Shown here in pieces: positions 20,765-28,822 of a DNA stretch of 64,000 nucleotides. Within the stretch, counting starts at the first letter, position 1. Each line of letters starts with the position of its first letter. The translations under genes were made by a program, and so were the position numbers. Origin of the DNA: Bowdeniella nasicola (GTDB lineage: Bacteria > Actinomycetota > Actinomycetes > Actinomycetales > Actinomycetaceae); the NCBI RefSeq assembly GCF_900107735.1, contig NZ_FNQV01000008.1, positions 1-64,000 of the forward strand. The letters run 5' to 3'. Below the pieces are notes generated by a model that worked only from the letters and a program-made list of their open reading frames with translations, was not told the DNA's origin and ran no database searches.

Positions 20765-21369
20765 ATTGTTATCGGGCTCGGGCGAAAATCGCCCGTCATT
20801 TCGCGGCGCTCCACTGCAAGCAGGGATAGCCGGATCATCCGCCAGACCCAGGCCTCAAGGTCTGCCGGCGGCATGGGGTCCTCGGATTTGAGCCACGAGG
20901 AAAAGACTCCTGTCAGGGCGCCAGCAAGTGCCGCGGCGTTGACCATCATCATGCGTTCAGAGGCATGCGGGGTCTTTGTCCTGGTGACGTGATAGAAAAC
21001 TGTCGTGAGGTGATCACAAAATTGCATTGAGACCGTATTGCGCGCCGCCGAACTAAACTGCGAAACATATGCTGGTCGGGCTCGCTCAATGAAATCCATC
21101 AACTTTGAGACAAAGTCGGGGATATCGTCGGAACGCATATCGAGCTCTCGCGGATCCACCTCCGAAAGACCAGTGTCATCGAGCCGACAGTTGACGAGAT
21201 CGATGAGCAGATCATCCGGCGTAGCGTAATGCTGATAAAAAGTGGAACGATTGACTCCCGCGCGCTTCGTCAACAACACGACCGTGATGTGTTCAAAAGG
21301 AAGTTTGTCGAGCGTGCTGGCTAGGGCATCGCGCAAGAGCTGGCGGCTCCGCATTGATCGGGGGTCCAT
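20761..21369 (-). CDS. TetR-family regulator
   Basis: 202 residues with an N-terminal HTH (LLRDALASTLDKLPFEHITV, then KRAGVNRSTFYQHYATPDDLL) and a C-terminal domain of the TetR_C type found in AcrR/Dha-like regulators. GGAGGTGCC stands directly before the ATG. Upstream is a dyad that could be its operator. No drug transporter is adjacent; its neighbours are pepN (convergent) and the DUF881 cluster (divergent). The target is unknown. Confidence 0.85.
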   Translation of the reverse strand: MDPRSMRSRQLLRDALASTLDKLPFEHITVVLLTKRAGVNRSTFYQHYATPDDLLIDLVNCRLDDTGLSEVDPRELDMRSDDIPDFVSKLMDFIERARPAYVSQFSSAARNTVSMQFCDHLTTVFYHVTRTKTPHASERMMMVNAAALAGALTGVFSSWLKSEDPMPPADLEAWVWRMIRLSLLAVERREMTGDFRPSPITI

Positions 21370-21390
21370 GGCACCTCCTTTTCCATTTGC

Positions 21391-21420
21391 TTGGTTCTAA
21401 TGGTGCACCACCAAACCAAT
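21391..21420. promoter_or_regulatory. Dyad in the tetR / DUF881 divergent promoter region
   Basis: A perfect 10-bp palindrome TGGTGCACCA (21401-21410) is flanked by an offset pair TTGGTT and AACCAA. It lies about 20-50 bp upstream of the tetR start and may be the TetR operator. The flanking arms are off-centre by one base, so the dyad is imperfect. Confidence 0.5.
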
Positions 21421-21504
21421 ATGTACACTTTGGCGGGATAAACGAGCGGGCCGATCAACGCTACGATGGTGCCAGTTAGGTATCGCAGGCAGAGCGGAGG
21501 AACG

Positions 21505-22332
21505 ATGTCGCCAAGCAGTTGGCACCGACGGTCATCGCCCTCTGTATCCGGAGCGGTCCTTCGCAAGATTCTGGAAGATCCCGTCGATATCGGGTATTCA
21601 AAGGCGGCCAAACAGCGACGATATCCGCCCTGGCAAAAGGCATCGATCTTTTTTCTTAGCATCGTCATTGGTGCCAGCGCGGTTTGGGCGACCCACGCCC
21701 TACGCGCGCCCTCGGACGCCGCGGCAGCTGCGCGCCAATCCCTTGCCGACCAGGTCGATGCCATGATCGCCCACGTCGATTCCAACGTGCAGAAGAACCT
21801 CGAACTCAATCAGGCCATCGAAGACGCACGCAAGGAAGTCATTGACGAGGCACCGTTGATATCGCAGCAGCTCGCGACCACCGGCGCCGCGAGCGGTGTC
21901 GTCGCGGTGAGTGGCCCCGGAATTGTGCTGACCCTGGATGATCGCGACGTAGAAAAGGCCGAGGGCCGAGTTAAGGATTTCGATTTCCAGGTTCTCGTGA
22001 ACTCGCTGTGGAGCGCCGGCGCGGAAGCGATTTCGATTAACGGCCAGCGCATTGGTCCGACCACAGCGATTCGCAGCGCAGGCCAGGCGGTGCTTGTTAA
22101 TCTCATTCCGCTCGCGCCACCCTATGAGATCTCCGTCATCGCTGATCCGACCGACATCCAGGCAGCCTTCGCCAAGACACGTGGCTCCGCGCATCTGGCC
22201 GGTCTGCGGGACATGTTCGGAGTTCGGGTCGACATCGCTTCGGCAGACGAGCTCTTAATCCCAGCAGCGCAACAGGCGCGACTACGCTATGTCTCCACGG
22301 ACTCACAGGTCGGGACAAAGGTCGCCAAATAG
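21505..22332 (+). CDS. DUF881 family protein (first copy)
   Basis: 275 residues. A single membrane segment (about residues 42-62, IFFLSIVIGASAVWATHAL) is followed by a coiled-coil stretch and the DUF881 domain (GVVAVSGPGIVLTLDD, NSLWSAGAEAISINGQRIGPTTAIR). GCGGAGG precedes the chosen ATG. The DUF881-Sbp-DUF881 trio with GarA and MerR genes downstream is conserved across Actinobacteria near cell-division and growth-control genes. Molecular function is not established. It is likely anchored in the cytoplasmic membrane with the domain outside. Confidence 0.88.
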   Translation: MSPSSWHRRSSPSVSGAVLRKILEDPVDIGYSKAAKQRRYPPWQKASIFFLSIVIGASAVWATHALRAPSDAAAAARQSLADQVDAMIAHVDSNVQKNLELNQAIEDARKEVIDEAPLISQQLATTGAASGVVAVSGPGIVLTLDDRDVEKAEGRVKDFDFQVLVNSLWSAGAEAISINGQRIGPTTAIRSAGQAVLVNLIPLAPPYEISVIADPTDIQAAFAKTRGSAHLAGLRDMFGVRVDIASADELLIPAAQQARLRYVSTDSQVGTKVAK

Positions 22333-22429
22333 CGTGAGCAAACATTGCAATTCGGCCACACCGCCGTGTTCCGGCCATCGACGCGCTCGAGTGTGGCACC
22401 CTGGTAGTCGGCGCAGTTAAAGGAGGGGC

Positions 22430-22762
22430 ATGTTCGCCATTATCGGCCTGCTGGTCGGCATCGGACTCGGGTTGTGGTTTCAACCGACCGTGCCGCTCGG
22501 ATTGCAGCCCTACCTGCCTATTGCGGTGGTGGCAGCTCTCGACGCACTTGCCGGTGGCCTGCGCGCCCGCCTCGATGATGTCTTCGATGATCGAGTTTTT
22601 GTCACCTCCTTTATCTTCAATGTCTTCATCGCCGCCCTCATCGTGTGGCTTGGAGACAAAATCGGTGTCGGCTCGCAGCTACAAACTGCGGTCATTGTCG
22701 TCCTCGGCATCCGGATCTTTGCTAACGCCGCAGCGATCCGCCGCCACGTCTTTAAGGCGTAG
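22430..22762 (+). CDS. sbp: Small basic protein (DUF1290, Sbp)
   Basis: 110 residues and three or four membrane helices. The opening MFAIIGLLVGIGLGLWFQPTVP and the core YLPIAVVAALDALAGGLRARLDD followed by TSFIFNVFIAALIVWLGDKIGVG are characteristic of the small basic protein family. AAAGGAGGGGC precedes the ATG. It sits between two DUF881 genes as in other Actinobacteria and Firmicutes, suggesting a membrane complex with them. Role unknown. Confidence 0.92.
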   Translation: MFAIIGLLVGIGLGLWFQPTVPLGLQPYLPIAVVAALDALAGGLRARLDDVFDDRVFVTSFIFNVFIAALIVWLGDKIGVGSQLQTAVIVVLGIRIFANAAAIRRHVFKA

Positions 22763-22765
22763 CCG

Positions 22766-23482
22766 ATGGGGGAGACGCCTTCGGCGAAGTCGACACTGCG
22801 CACCCTGTTGGGGGCGCGCTCACTGACGGTCATTGTGCTGTGCGCACTCCTTGGTCTCGGCATCATTACGCAGGTTCGTCAGGCGCCACAGCAGAGCCTT
22901 GCAAGCATGCGCCAGGACGACCTCATTCGCCTCCTGGATGAACTCGGGCGGCGCAACGAAGAACTCACCACCGAGTCACAGGTCCTGCAGCAGCGCCTCG
23001 AAGAACTCCAATCCGGTGCCCGATCGGACCAGGCAGCCCGCGAGGCCGCGCAAGAACAGAGCCGCAATCGAGCCATCCTGGCCGGTACGGTGCCCGTCCA
23101 CGGCCCTGGAATCTCACTCACAATTATCGACAATGAAGGCGCGCTCACCGCTCAGATGATGGTCACGGTCCTCGAAGAGCTCCGCAATGCTGGCGCCGAG
23201 GCAATCGAACTGAACTCGCAGCGTCTGACGACCTCAAGCTGGTTCCAACGCGACGGCGACACGATCATCGCCGATGGCACGCCGCTGTCCTCGCCATACG
23301 TCTTTAATGCCATCGGGGGAGCGCAAACCATGTCGGGAGCACTCGATATTCCGGGCGGTGCACTCGCCACTATTCGCGCCGCTGGGGCCCGCTCGACGGT
23401 AACGCAGCGGGAAGATATCTCGATCACCTCGGTGCGTGAAGAGCCCGAGCTGAAGTACGCCGAGCCGCAAGACAAAAAGTAG
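22766..23482 (+). CDS. DUF881 family protein (second copy)
   Basis: 238 residues: one membrane segment (residues 18-36), a coiled coil (RQDDLIRLLDELGRRNEELT) and a DUF881 domain (VPVHGPGISLTIID, LEELRNAGAEAIELNSQRL). It starts 3 bp after sbp, so the two are co-transcribed. It is paralogous to the first DUF881 protein but shorter at the N-terminus. The function of the family is not established. Confidence 0.9.
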   Translation: MGETPSAKSTLRTLLGARSLTVIVLCALLGLGIITQVRQAPQQSLASMRQDDLIRLLDELGRRNEELTTESQVLQQRLEELQSGARSDQAAREAAQEQSRNRAILAGTVPVHGPGISLTIIDNEGALTAQMMVTVLEELRNAGAEAIELNSQRLTTSSWFQRDGDTIIADGTPLSSPYVFNAIGGAQTMSGALDIPGGALATIRAAGARSTVTQREDISITSVREEPELKYAEPQDKK

Positions 23483-23560
23483 CGCGTTGCGCTCTTCGCA
23501 CAAGTTGGGAAATGTCAGAGAAGTTCCGTAGAGTACTTACCAAAGGCTTGGAGGGACATC

Positions 23561-24016
23561 ATGAGTGACACACCGCGTAAGGACGATCCCACCTCGACAG
23601 CCCGATTCGGTGCCGTTGGCGCGAGCGAAGAAGCTGTTGTCGAAGGTGGTATCACTGCCGATGATAAGGACGTTATTGCGGCGCTACCGCCCGCATCGGC
23701 GTTGCTGATCGTGCAGCGAGGCCCCAACCGCGGTGCGCGCTTCCTCCTCGATTCCGACACGACCACCGCGGGTCGTCATCCGGCCTCCGATATCTTCCTC
23801 GACGATGTCACGGTCTCTCGCAAGCACTGCGTGTTCGACCAGACCGAAGAGGGCTACCAGATCCGTGACATTGGATCGCTGAACGGGACCTACATCAATC
23901 GCCAACGCATCGAGATCGCTGAGCTACACGATGGCGACGAGGTCCAAATCGGTAAATACCGCATGACCTTCCACGCATCCCCCCATCGCCCGCAGGCGGG
24001 TGAGCCCGCCCAGTGA
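23561..24016 (+). CDS. garA: GarA-like FHA-domain protein
   Basis: 151 residues. The FHA domain spans about 50-140 with the phosphothreonine-binding residues in TAGRHPASDIFLDDVTVSRKH and GSLNGTYINRQRI. In mycobacteria and corynebacteria GarA/OdhI is phosphorylated by PknG/PknB and restrains 2-oxoglutarate dehydrogenase and glutamate metabolism. Its N-terminal ETTS acceptor is not exactly present; a TST triplet in DDPTSTARFG occupies a similar place. An FHA protein beside FtsR fits the known order. TTGGAGGGACATC precedes the ATG. The stop overlaps the next gene (GTGA). Confidence 0.88.
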   Translation: MSDTPRKDDPTSTARFGAVGASEEAVVEGGITADDKDVIAALPPASALLIVQRGPNRGARFLLDSDTTTAGRHPASDIFLDDVTVSRKHCVFDQTEEGYQIRDIGSLNGTYINRQRIEIAELHDGDEVQIGKYRMTFHASPHRPQAGEPAQ

Positions 24017-24774
24017 ATGCGGCCCCTGAATCCCAGCCGGCCGCAGACCTGACTCCCCAGGGAGATTCGTGGCCATTTGACGTCTCGCACCGTCCCGTGA
24101 TGTCGATCGGAGAAGCCGTCGCGGCCCTCAAGCCAGAGTTTCCGGCGGTCAAACCCTCCAAACTTCGCTTCATCGAAGATGAAGGTCTCGTCTCGCCAGA
24201 GCGCACGTCCTCTGGCTACCGGAAGTACTCCGCAGCCGACCTGCAGCGCATCCGTTACGTGCTCATCCAGCAGCGTGACCACTTCCGTCCCCTTAACGTT
24301 ATTCGCGACCAGCTCCACGAGATGGATCAGGGCCGGGAAATCGATGACGAGCCAACCGCCCGCGTCGTCTCGGTGGCCGGGCGGCTCGTCCGCCGCACTG
24401 GAAGCGAGCGGATTGGCAAGCGTGAGCTCGCGGATCTCTCAGGTGCATCGATCGCCGAAATCGAAGAGATTATCGCCTCGGCCCTCATCCGCCCTGACCG
24501 TAAGGGCCGCTTCCACGTGCGCTGTATTGAGGTCGTCTCGGCTCTCATCCAGCTCTCCCAGTTCGGGATCGAAGCGCGTCACCTCTCGCACCTTCGACAG
24601 TCCTCGACGCGCAACAGTGATCTCGTTACCCAGGTCGCGGCCCCGCTGCGCGTCGGCACGCACGCTGCTGCGAAGGAACGCAGCGATGCCAAAGCCGCTG
24701 ATGTGGCGAGCGTGCTTTCCCGCCTGACGTCGGATCTCACCCTGGTTGCGGTGGGGGACAGCCTGCAGCAGTAG
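24013..24774 (+). CDS. ftsR: FtsR-like MerR transcriptional regulator
   Basis: 253 residues. The MerR DNA-binding domain lies at about 30-95 (MSIGEAVAALKPEFPAVKPS, then LRFIEDEGLVSPERTSSGYRKY). It corresponds by order and sequence to mycobacterial Rv1828 and corynebacterial FtsR, which activates ftsZ transcription. The gene starts with GTG overlapping the garA stop. No metal-binding cysteines are present, so it is not a metal-sensing MerR. A role in division control is transferred from the family. Confidence 0.85.
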   Translation: MNAAPESQPAADLTPQGDSWPFDVSHRPVMSIGEAVAALKPEFPAVKPSKLRFIEDEGLVSPERTSSGYRKYSAADLQRIRYVLIQQRDHFRPLNVIRDQLHEMDQGREIDDEPTARVVSVAGRLVRRTGSERIGKRELADLSGASIAEIEEIIASALIRPDRKGRFHVRCIEVVSALIQLSQFGIEARHLSHLRQSSTRNSDLVTQVAAPLRVGTHAAAKERSDAKAADVASVLSRLTSDLTLVAVGDSLQQ

Positions 24775-24786
24775 GAGCAAACCCTC

Positions 24787-24831
24787 ACCTTCAGCTCGAA
24801 GGTTACAGTTTTGCGACACACCGGCGTGTCG
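24787..24831. promoter_or_regulatory. Two small dyads between the MerR genes
   Basis: ACCTTC/GAAGGT (24787-24803, 5-nt loop) is followed by CAGTTTT and could be a weak terminator for ftsR. CGACAC/GTGTCG (24814-24831, 6-nt loop) lies about 85 bp upstream of the second merR start and could be a MerR-type operator. Both are short and tentative. Confidence 0.35.
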
Positions 24832-24914
24832 GAGTGGGGGTTCGTTGATTTGAGGCCCCATTGGCCGTACCGTAGGGGTAGCCGCACAACGTGTGTGAAC
24901 AGATCGGAGTGAAC

Positions 24915-25493
24915 GTGACTAGCGCTCAAAAGCCCGTGCCTCAGGCACCACTGCAACGCGCTCAGGGCATGCTTTTTGGCGATACCCTGCCCGATTTGGA
25001 TACGCAGACAGGCTACCGAGGACCGATTGCCTGCAAAGCCGCCGGCATCACCTACCGCCAGCTCGATTACTGGGCCCGCACCGGCCTCGTTGAGCCCTCC
25101 ATCCGCGGGGCCTCCGGCTCCGGCTCCCAGCGCCTGTACTCCTTCCGCGACATCCTCGTGCTCAAGGTCGTCAAGCGACTCCTCGATACCGGTGTGACGC
25201 TGCAGCAGATCCGCACCGCCATTACGTTCTTGCACGAGCGCGGTGTCGATGACCTCGCGCAGATCACGCTCATGTCCGATGGTGCCTCGGTCTACGAATG
25301 CACCAGCGCCGATGAGGTGATCGACCTCGTCCAGGGTGGTCAGGGCGTCTTTGGCATCGCCGTTGGCCGCGTGTGGCGAGAGGTCGAGGGTTCGCTTGCC
25401 GAGCTTCCGACCGATCGCGCCGATGAGGCGATCGAGCCCGGAATGGACGAACTCTCACGCCGTCGCGCAGCACGTCGCGCCGCGGGATCCTAG
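24915..25493 (+). CDS. MerR-family regulator (Rv1830-like)
   Basis: 192 residues, with the MerR domain at about 38-110 (TYRQLDYWARTGLVEPSIRG, then RLYSFRDILVLKVVKRLLDTG) and a C-terminal beta-rich segment ending in RRRAARRAAGS. It matches the second MerR gene of the GarA cluster (Rv1830 in M. tuberculosis). The GTG at 24915 is preferred over an upstream GTG because GGAG lies 5 bp before it. No cysteine metal site is seen. Targets are unknown. Confidence 0.85.
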   Translation: MTSAQKPVPQAPLQRAQGMLFGDTLPDLDTQTGYRGPIACKAAGITYRQLDYWARTGLVEPSIRGASGSGSQRLYSFRDILVLKVVKRLLDTGVTLQQIRTAITFLHERGVDDLAQITLMSDGASVYECTSADEVIDLVQGGQGVFGIAVGRVWREVEGSLAELPTDRADEAIEPGMDELSRRRAARRAAGS

Positions 25494-26144
25494 GTGCGAT
25501 CGTTTTCACGGCTGTCTGACCTTTCCCGCACCGACCACGAATACCTGTGGCTCTCGGCAGCGGGCTGGCACACGAGTGGCCTGCACCGTCGCAACCGCGG
25601 GCCACAGCGCGTCGGCATCGTCGGACGCCCACTGACTACTCGCGACGATCTCGCGCTACGAGCTGCCCTCGATGCGCTCTCCACCTCGGTTCTCACCATC
25701 GATGAGCGCGAGGAGACGACTGCCGAAGCGCTTGCCGATCTGGGCTCACTCGTCGATGCCGTCATCGCTTTTCAGGACATCGATGATCCGGCCGGGGTCG
25801 GCGCTCCCATCATCGTCGGCGATGCCCGCGACACCCGCCCGGTGGCAGCGCTCGCCATGTGCGTCCGCCACGTCCTGTCCGGACGACTGCTCGCCGGCAC
25901 GGCGATGTCGCTCGTCGGCGCGGAAGCGGGGGCCCAAGCAGCACTAACGGATCTGGCAAGCGTCTTTCCGCTCACGCTGCACATTGATCAATCGCATCCG
26001 CGCCCTGACCTGTTGGAACGCGTGGCAGCCCCCAGCAGCGTCACGCTGCAACCGCTGGAGGCCGCCAGCTTCGATACGAGCGAAGTCCCGGCCCCGCTGC
26101 TGGCCGCCACGTGGGCGGCCCTCATCGAGGTGCTCTCAACCTAG
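25494..26144 (+). CDS. Unrecognised 216-residue protein
   Basis: GTG start immediately after the merR stop, so it is probably in the same transcript. 216 residues, no signal peptide and no membrane segment. It alternates alanine-rich helices with short strands. Recognisable pieces are an opening HEYLWLSAAGWHTSGLHRRN and IVVGDARDTRPVAALAMCVRHVLSG (residues about 104-130). I do not recognise a family. It converges with the YhgE/Pip gene, overlapping by 4 bp. Confidence 0.6.
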   Translation: MRSFSRLSDLSRTDHEYLWLSAAGWHTSGLHRRNRGPQRVGIVGRPLTTRDDLALRAALDALSTSVLTIDEREETTAEALADLGSLVDAVIAFQDIDDPAGVGAPIIVGDARDTRPVAALAMCVRHVLSGRLLAGTAMSLVGAEAGAQAALTDLASVFPLTLHIDQSHPRPDLLERVAAPSSVTLQPLEAASFDTSEVPAPLLAATWAALIEVLST

Positions 26145-28822
26145 GCGACGGCGGCCCGCAATTCGTCCGTCGTGAACGTCTGGCGACGCCCCATCGAGAC
26201 GACCGTCGCCACGAGCGCGGCCGCACCCCAGCCGATGACGATCGCCAGCGGCACGGCAAGCGAACCAAGCCCCGGCAAGACCGCGGCCGACAGCGCGTCG
26301 GCGCCCGCTCCCACGGGCAGCACACCGTGCAGCGCCTGGATCGCGGCCGGGGCCGTAGCCGACGGCAGGACGACCGACAGCGCAACAGCCTGCAAGACGA
26401 GCGCCGCGAGCGCGATCACCGTGCCGAGGCGGGCGCCGGCGAGAATATGCAGCGCCTGGACGACGGCCGCGAACGCCACGCCCATGATGATCAGCGCCCC
26501 GCCCGCGAGGAACGGGTGTGCGGCCCCCACGCCGAGCACCGGCATGAGGATGGCCAGCAGTGCGCCCTGCAGAGCGCCGATTGCCGCTGCCGGCCACCAG
26601 CCGCGCAGCGCGGCGCGGTAGGTGGAGACGGCGCCGCTGCGGGCGCCGCGGGGGACCGCGGGCAGGATGAGGTAGGTGGCGATCGCACCGAGGAAGAGCA
26701 TGAGAGGCGCGATCGGCGGGAACCATGCTGCGGCCGGGGAGGTATCGGCGTGCAGGCGTGAATCCGTCACCGTGACCGGCGCCGTGCCCATAGCGACCAT
26801 GCGTGCCTGCTCCTCATCGGTGTAGCGCGGCACCTCGTCTGCCGCCTGGTGCAGCCCATCGGCCAACGAGATGGTGCCCGTGGAGAGCTCGCCCATGCCA
26901 TCGGCGAGCTGGGAGAGGCCATCGGCAAGCTGCGCGGAGCCGTCCGCGGCCTGGCCGGCGCCATCGGCAAGCTGCCCTGCTCCGGCATCGAGTGCGCCGG
27001 CACCCGTCGCGAGCTGACGCAGGCCGTCGGCGGCGCTTGAAGCGCCACCGGCGAGCTGACCCGTGCCATCGGCTAGGCCGTGGGCGCCAGAGGAGAGTTG
27101 GCGGGCGCCCGCGGCCGAGGCCGCGGTCCCATCGGCCAGTTGGCTCGTGCCGTCGGCAAGGGCGAGCATGCCGTGATAGAACTCGGGCAGCTGCGGCAGC
27201 GCGGTGCGCAGCATTGTGATGAGGCCGGGGCGGGCCTCGCTACCGACGAGTAGCTCACGCAGCTGCGTGAGGGTGGCGATGACGCCGTCGGCGCCGCCAA
27301 GCTCCTTGATGAGGCGCTGTAGCCCGGTGGTGGCGTCGATGAGTTCGCCGATGGCGCCGGAGGCGCCGTCGGGTCCTGTCAGCGTCGTGGCCAGGGAGTC
27401 GAGAAGCGTGATAAGGCCTGGGTTGTTCGGCGTGCCATCGCCGTTTAGCAGCGCCAGCAGGTTGCTGTGGGCCGGATCCAGCTGCTGCGCGAAGGCGGTC
27501 AACCGCCCGATGAGCGCCTGCACCTCGGGGCTGGCGGTGGAGGCGCGCAGCGCAGAAACCTGAGCGGCGAGCTGCGCGCAGAACTCCTCGGAGGCACCCG
27601 AGGCGGAGCACTGGGCGACGCTGTCCCCGAGCGCGCCGTCGATCTGGCCGAGGAGCCCATCGCGTAGCGCCGCGACGTCGCCGGCGAGCCCGCCAGCGGA
27701 AATGTCGGCCATGATCGCCGCGGCTTCGCGCATCCGCTGCGCGCTTTGGCGGGCCTGGCTCGCGATCCGCTCGAGCGTCGGGCGTGCCGCCTCTAGGCGC
27801 GCGATCGCCTCGCGGATGGCGGCCTCCGCCGCCACCGGGTCGATGAGGTCATCAAGCTGGCCGGGGAGCGGCTCGAGCGTAGCGAGCACCTTGTCGAGCT
27901 CGCTTAGGTCCGTCTCGCCGCTGAGCAGCGCGCGCACCTCGGGCGGCAGCTTGTCGAGTTCCGCGCGAATCTGCGCGGTGCCATCGGCGAGCTGGCGCGC
28001 ACCCGCGGCCAGCTGATCTTGGCCGGCCGCGTACCGATCGACGCCCGCCGCATAGGTGCGCTGACCCGCGGCAAGCTCGTGGGCGCCGGAGGCGAGTTGG
28101 CCCACTCCGGAGGCCGCCTGGACCGAACCGGCCGCGAGGGCTCCCGCGCCGCCTGCGATCTGCCGGGCGCCCGCGGCGAGGGCGGGCATGTTGTCGGCCA
28201 GCGCGCGGGAGCCGTCGGCACTTTGGCGTGCGCCGTCGGCGGCCTGCCCGGTGCCGTCCGCGAGCTTGTCTGCGCCTTCGGCGGCCTCATCGAGCCCGTC
28301 GCCGAGCTGTCCGAAGCCGAGGTAGATCCCCTCGAGGAGCTTTTCCGTCATGCCTTCGCCGACGTGGTTGGCAACGGCCCGCGCGATGGAGGTCGAGACC
28401 CGCCCAAGGATCTCGCTCGTGGCCTGGTTCGATTCGACGTTGATGACCGCCGGCGTCGCCTTCGGCGATCCCATCGTCGCGAGGTTGCGGGAGAATTCCG
28501 CCGGAATCGTCACGACGGCATAGTAGGTGCCGTCCGTCAGACCTTCGCGCGCGGCATCGGCGTCGACGAGTTTCCACTCGAAGGTATCGCGCACGGACTC
28601 ATCGACGGGGGAGACAAGGTCGGCGGCGATGAGCCGGCCGAGCGGCACCTGCTGTTCCTTGCCGTCGACCTCCATCGTCGTGCCCTCATCGAGGGAGACA
28701 ACGGCCGCGGGCACGTGATCGATCCGATCGGTGCGTCCCGCGACGGCCCCGACCGCCATGAGAGAGGTCAGCAGCGGCAAGATCATGGCCGCGATCAGTG
28801 CAATGAGCGTCCGGCGTTTCAT
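26141..28822 (-). CDS. YhgE/Pip-type membrane protein with long LADG-repeat stalk (system 2)
   Basis: 893 residues: an N-terminal membrane segment (residues 7-28), a YhgE opening domain (VPAAVVSLDEGTTM, then EGLTDGTYYAVVTIPAEFSRN), about 450 residues dominated by Gln/Ala-rich repeats of the form L-A-D/A-G (for example QLADGTAQIRAELDKL), and about six C-terminal helices. The repeats probably form long alpha-helical hairpins outside the membrane. It is coupled by a 4-bp overlap to the upstream MMPL gene, unlike system 1, where the upstream gene is an ATPase. An export or envelope role is inferred. Confidence 0.85.
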   Translation of the reverse strand: MKRRTLIALIAAMILPLLTSLMAVGAVAGRTDRIDHVPAAVVSLDEGTTMEVDGKEQQVPLGRLIAADLVSPVDESVRDTFEWKLVDADAAREGLTDGTYYAVVTIPAEFSRNLATMGSPKATPAVINVESNQATSEILGRVSTSIARAVANHVGEGMTEKLLEGIYLGFGQLGDGLDEAAEGADKLADGTGQAADGARQSADGSRALADNMPALAAGARQIAGGAGALAAGSVQAASGVGQLASGAHELAAGQRTYAAGVDRYAAGQDQLAAGARQLADGTAQIRAELDKLPPEVRALLSGETDLSELDKVLATLEPLPGQLDDLIDPVAAEAAIREAIARLEAARPTLERIASQARQSAQRMREAAAIMADISAGGLAGDVAALRDGLLGQIDGALGDSVAQCSASGASEEFCAQLAAQVSALRASTASPEVQALIGRLTAFAQQLDPAHSNLLALLNGDGTPNNPGLITLLDSLATTLTGPDGASGAIGELIDATTGLQRLIKELGGADGVIATLTQLRELLVGSEARPGLITMLRTALPQLPEFYHGMLALADGTSQLADGTAASAAGARQLSSGAHGLADGTGQLAGGASSAADGLRQLATGAGALDAGAGQLADGAGQAADGSAQLADGLSQLADGMGELSTGTISLADGLHQAADEVPRYTDEEQARMVAMGTAPVTVTDSRLHADTSPAAAWFPPIAPLMLFLGAIATYLILPAVPRGARSGAVSTYRAALRGWWPAAAIGALQGALLAILMPVLGVGAAHPFLAGGALIIMGVAFAAVVQALHILAGARLGTVIALAALVLQAVALSVVLPSATAPAAIQALHGVLPVGAGADALSAAVLPGLGSLAVPLAIVIGWGAAALVATVVSMGRRQTFTTDELRAAVA

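Noticed and set aside
26800-28300. Possible DNA tandem repeat or CRISPR-like array
   Set aside because: The repeats are degenerate, in-frame codons for the L-A-D-G protein repeats of the YhgE protein, with no regular spacers.
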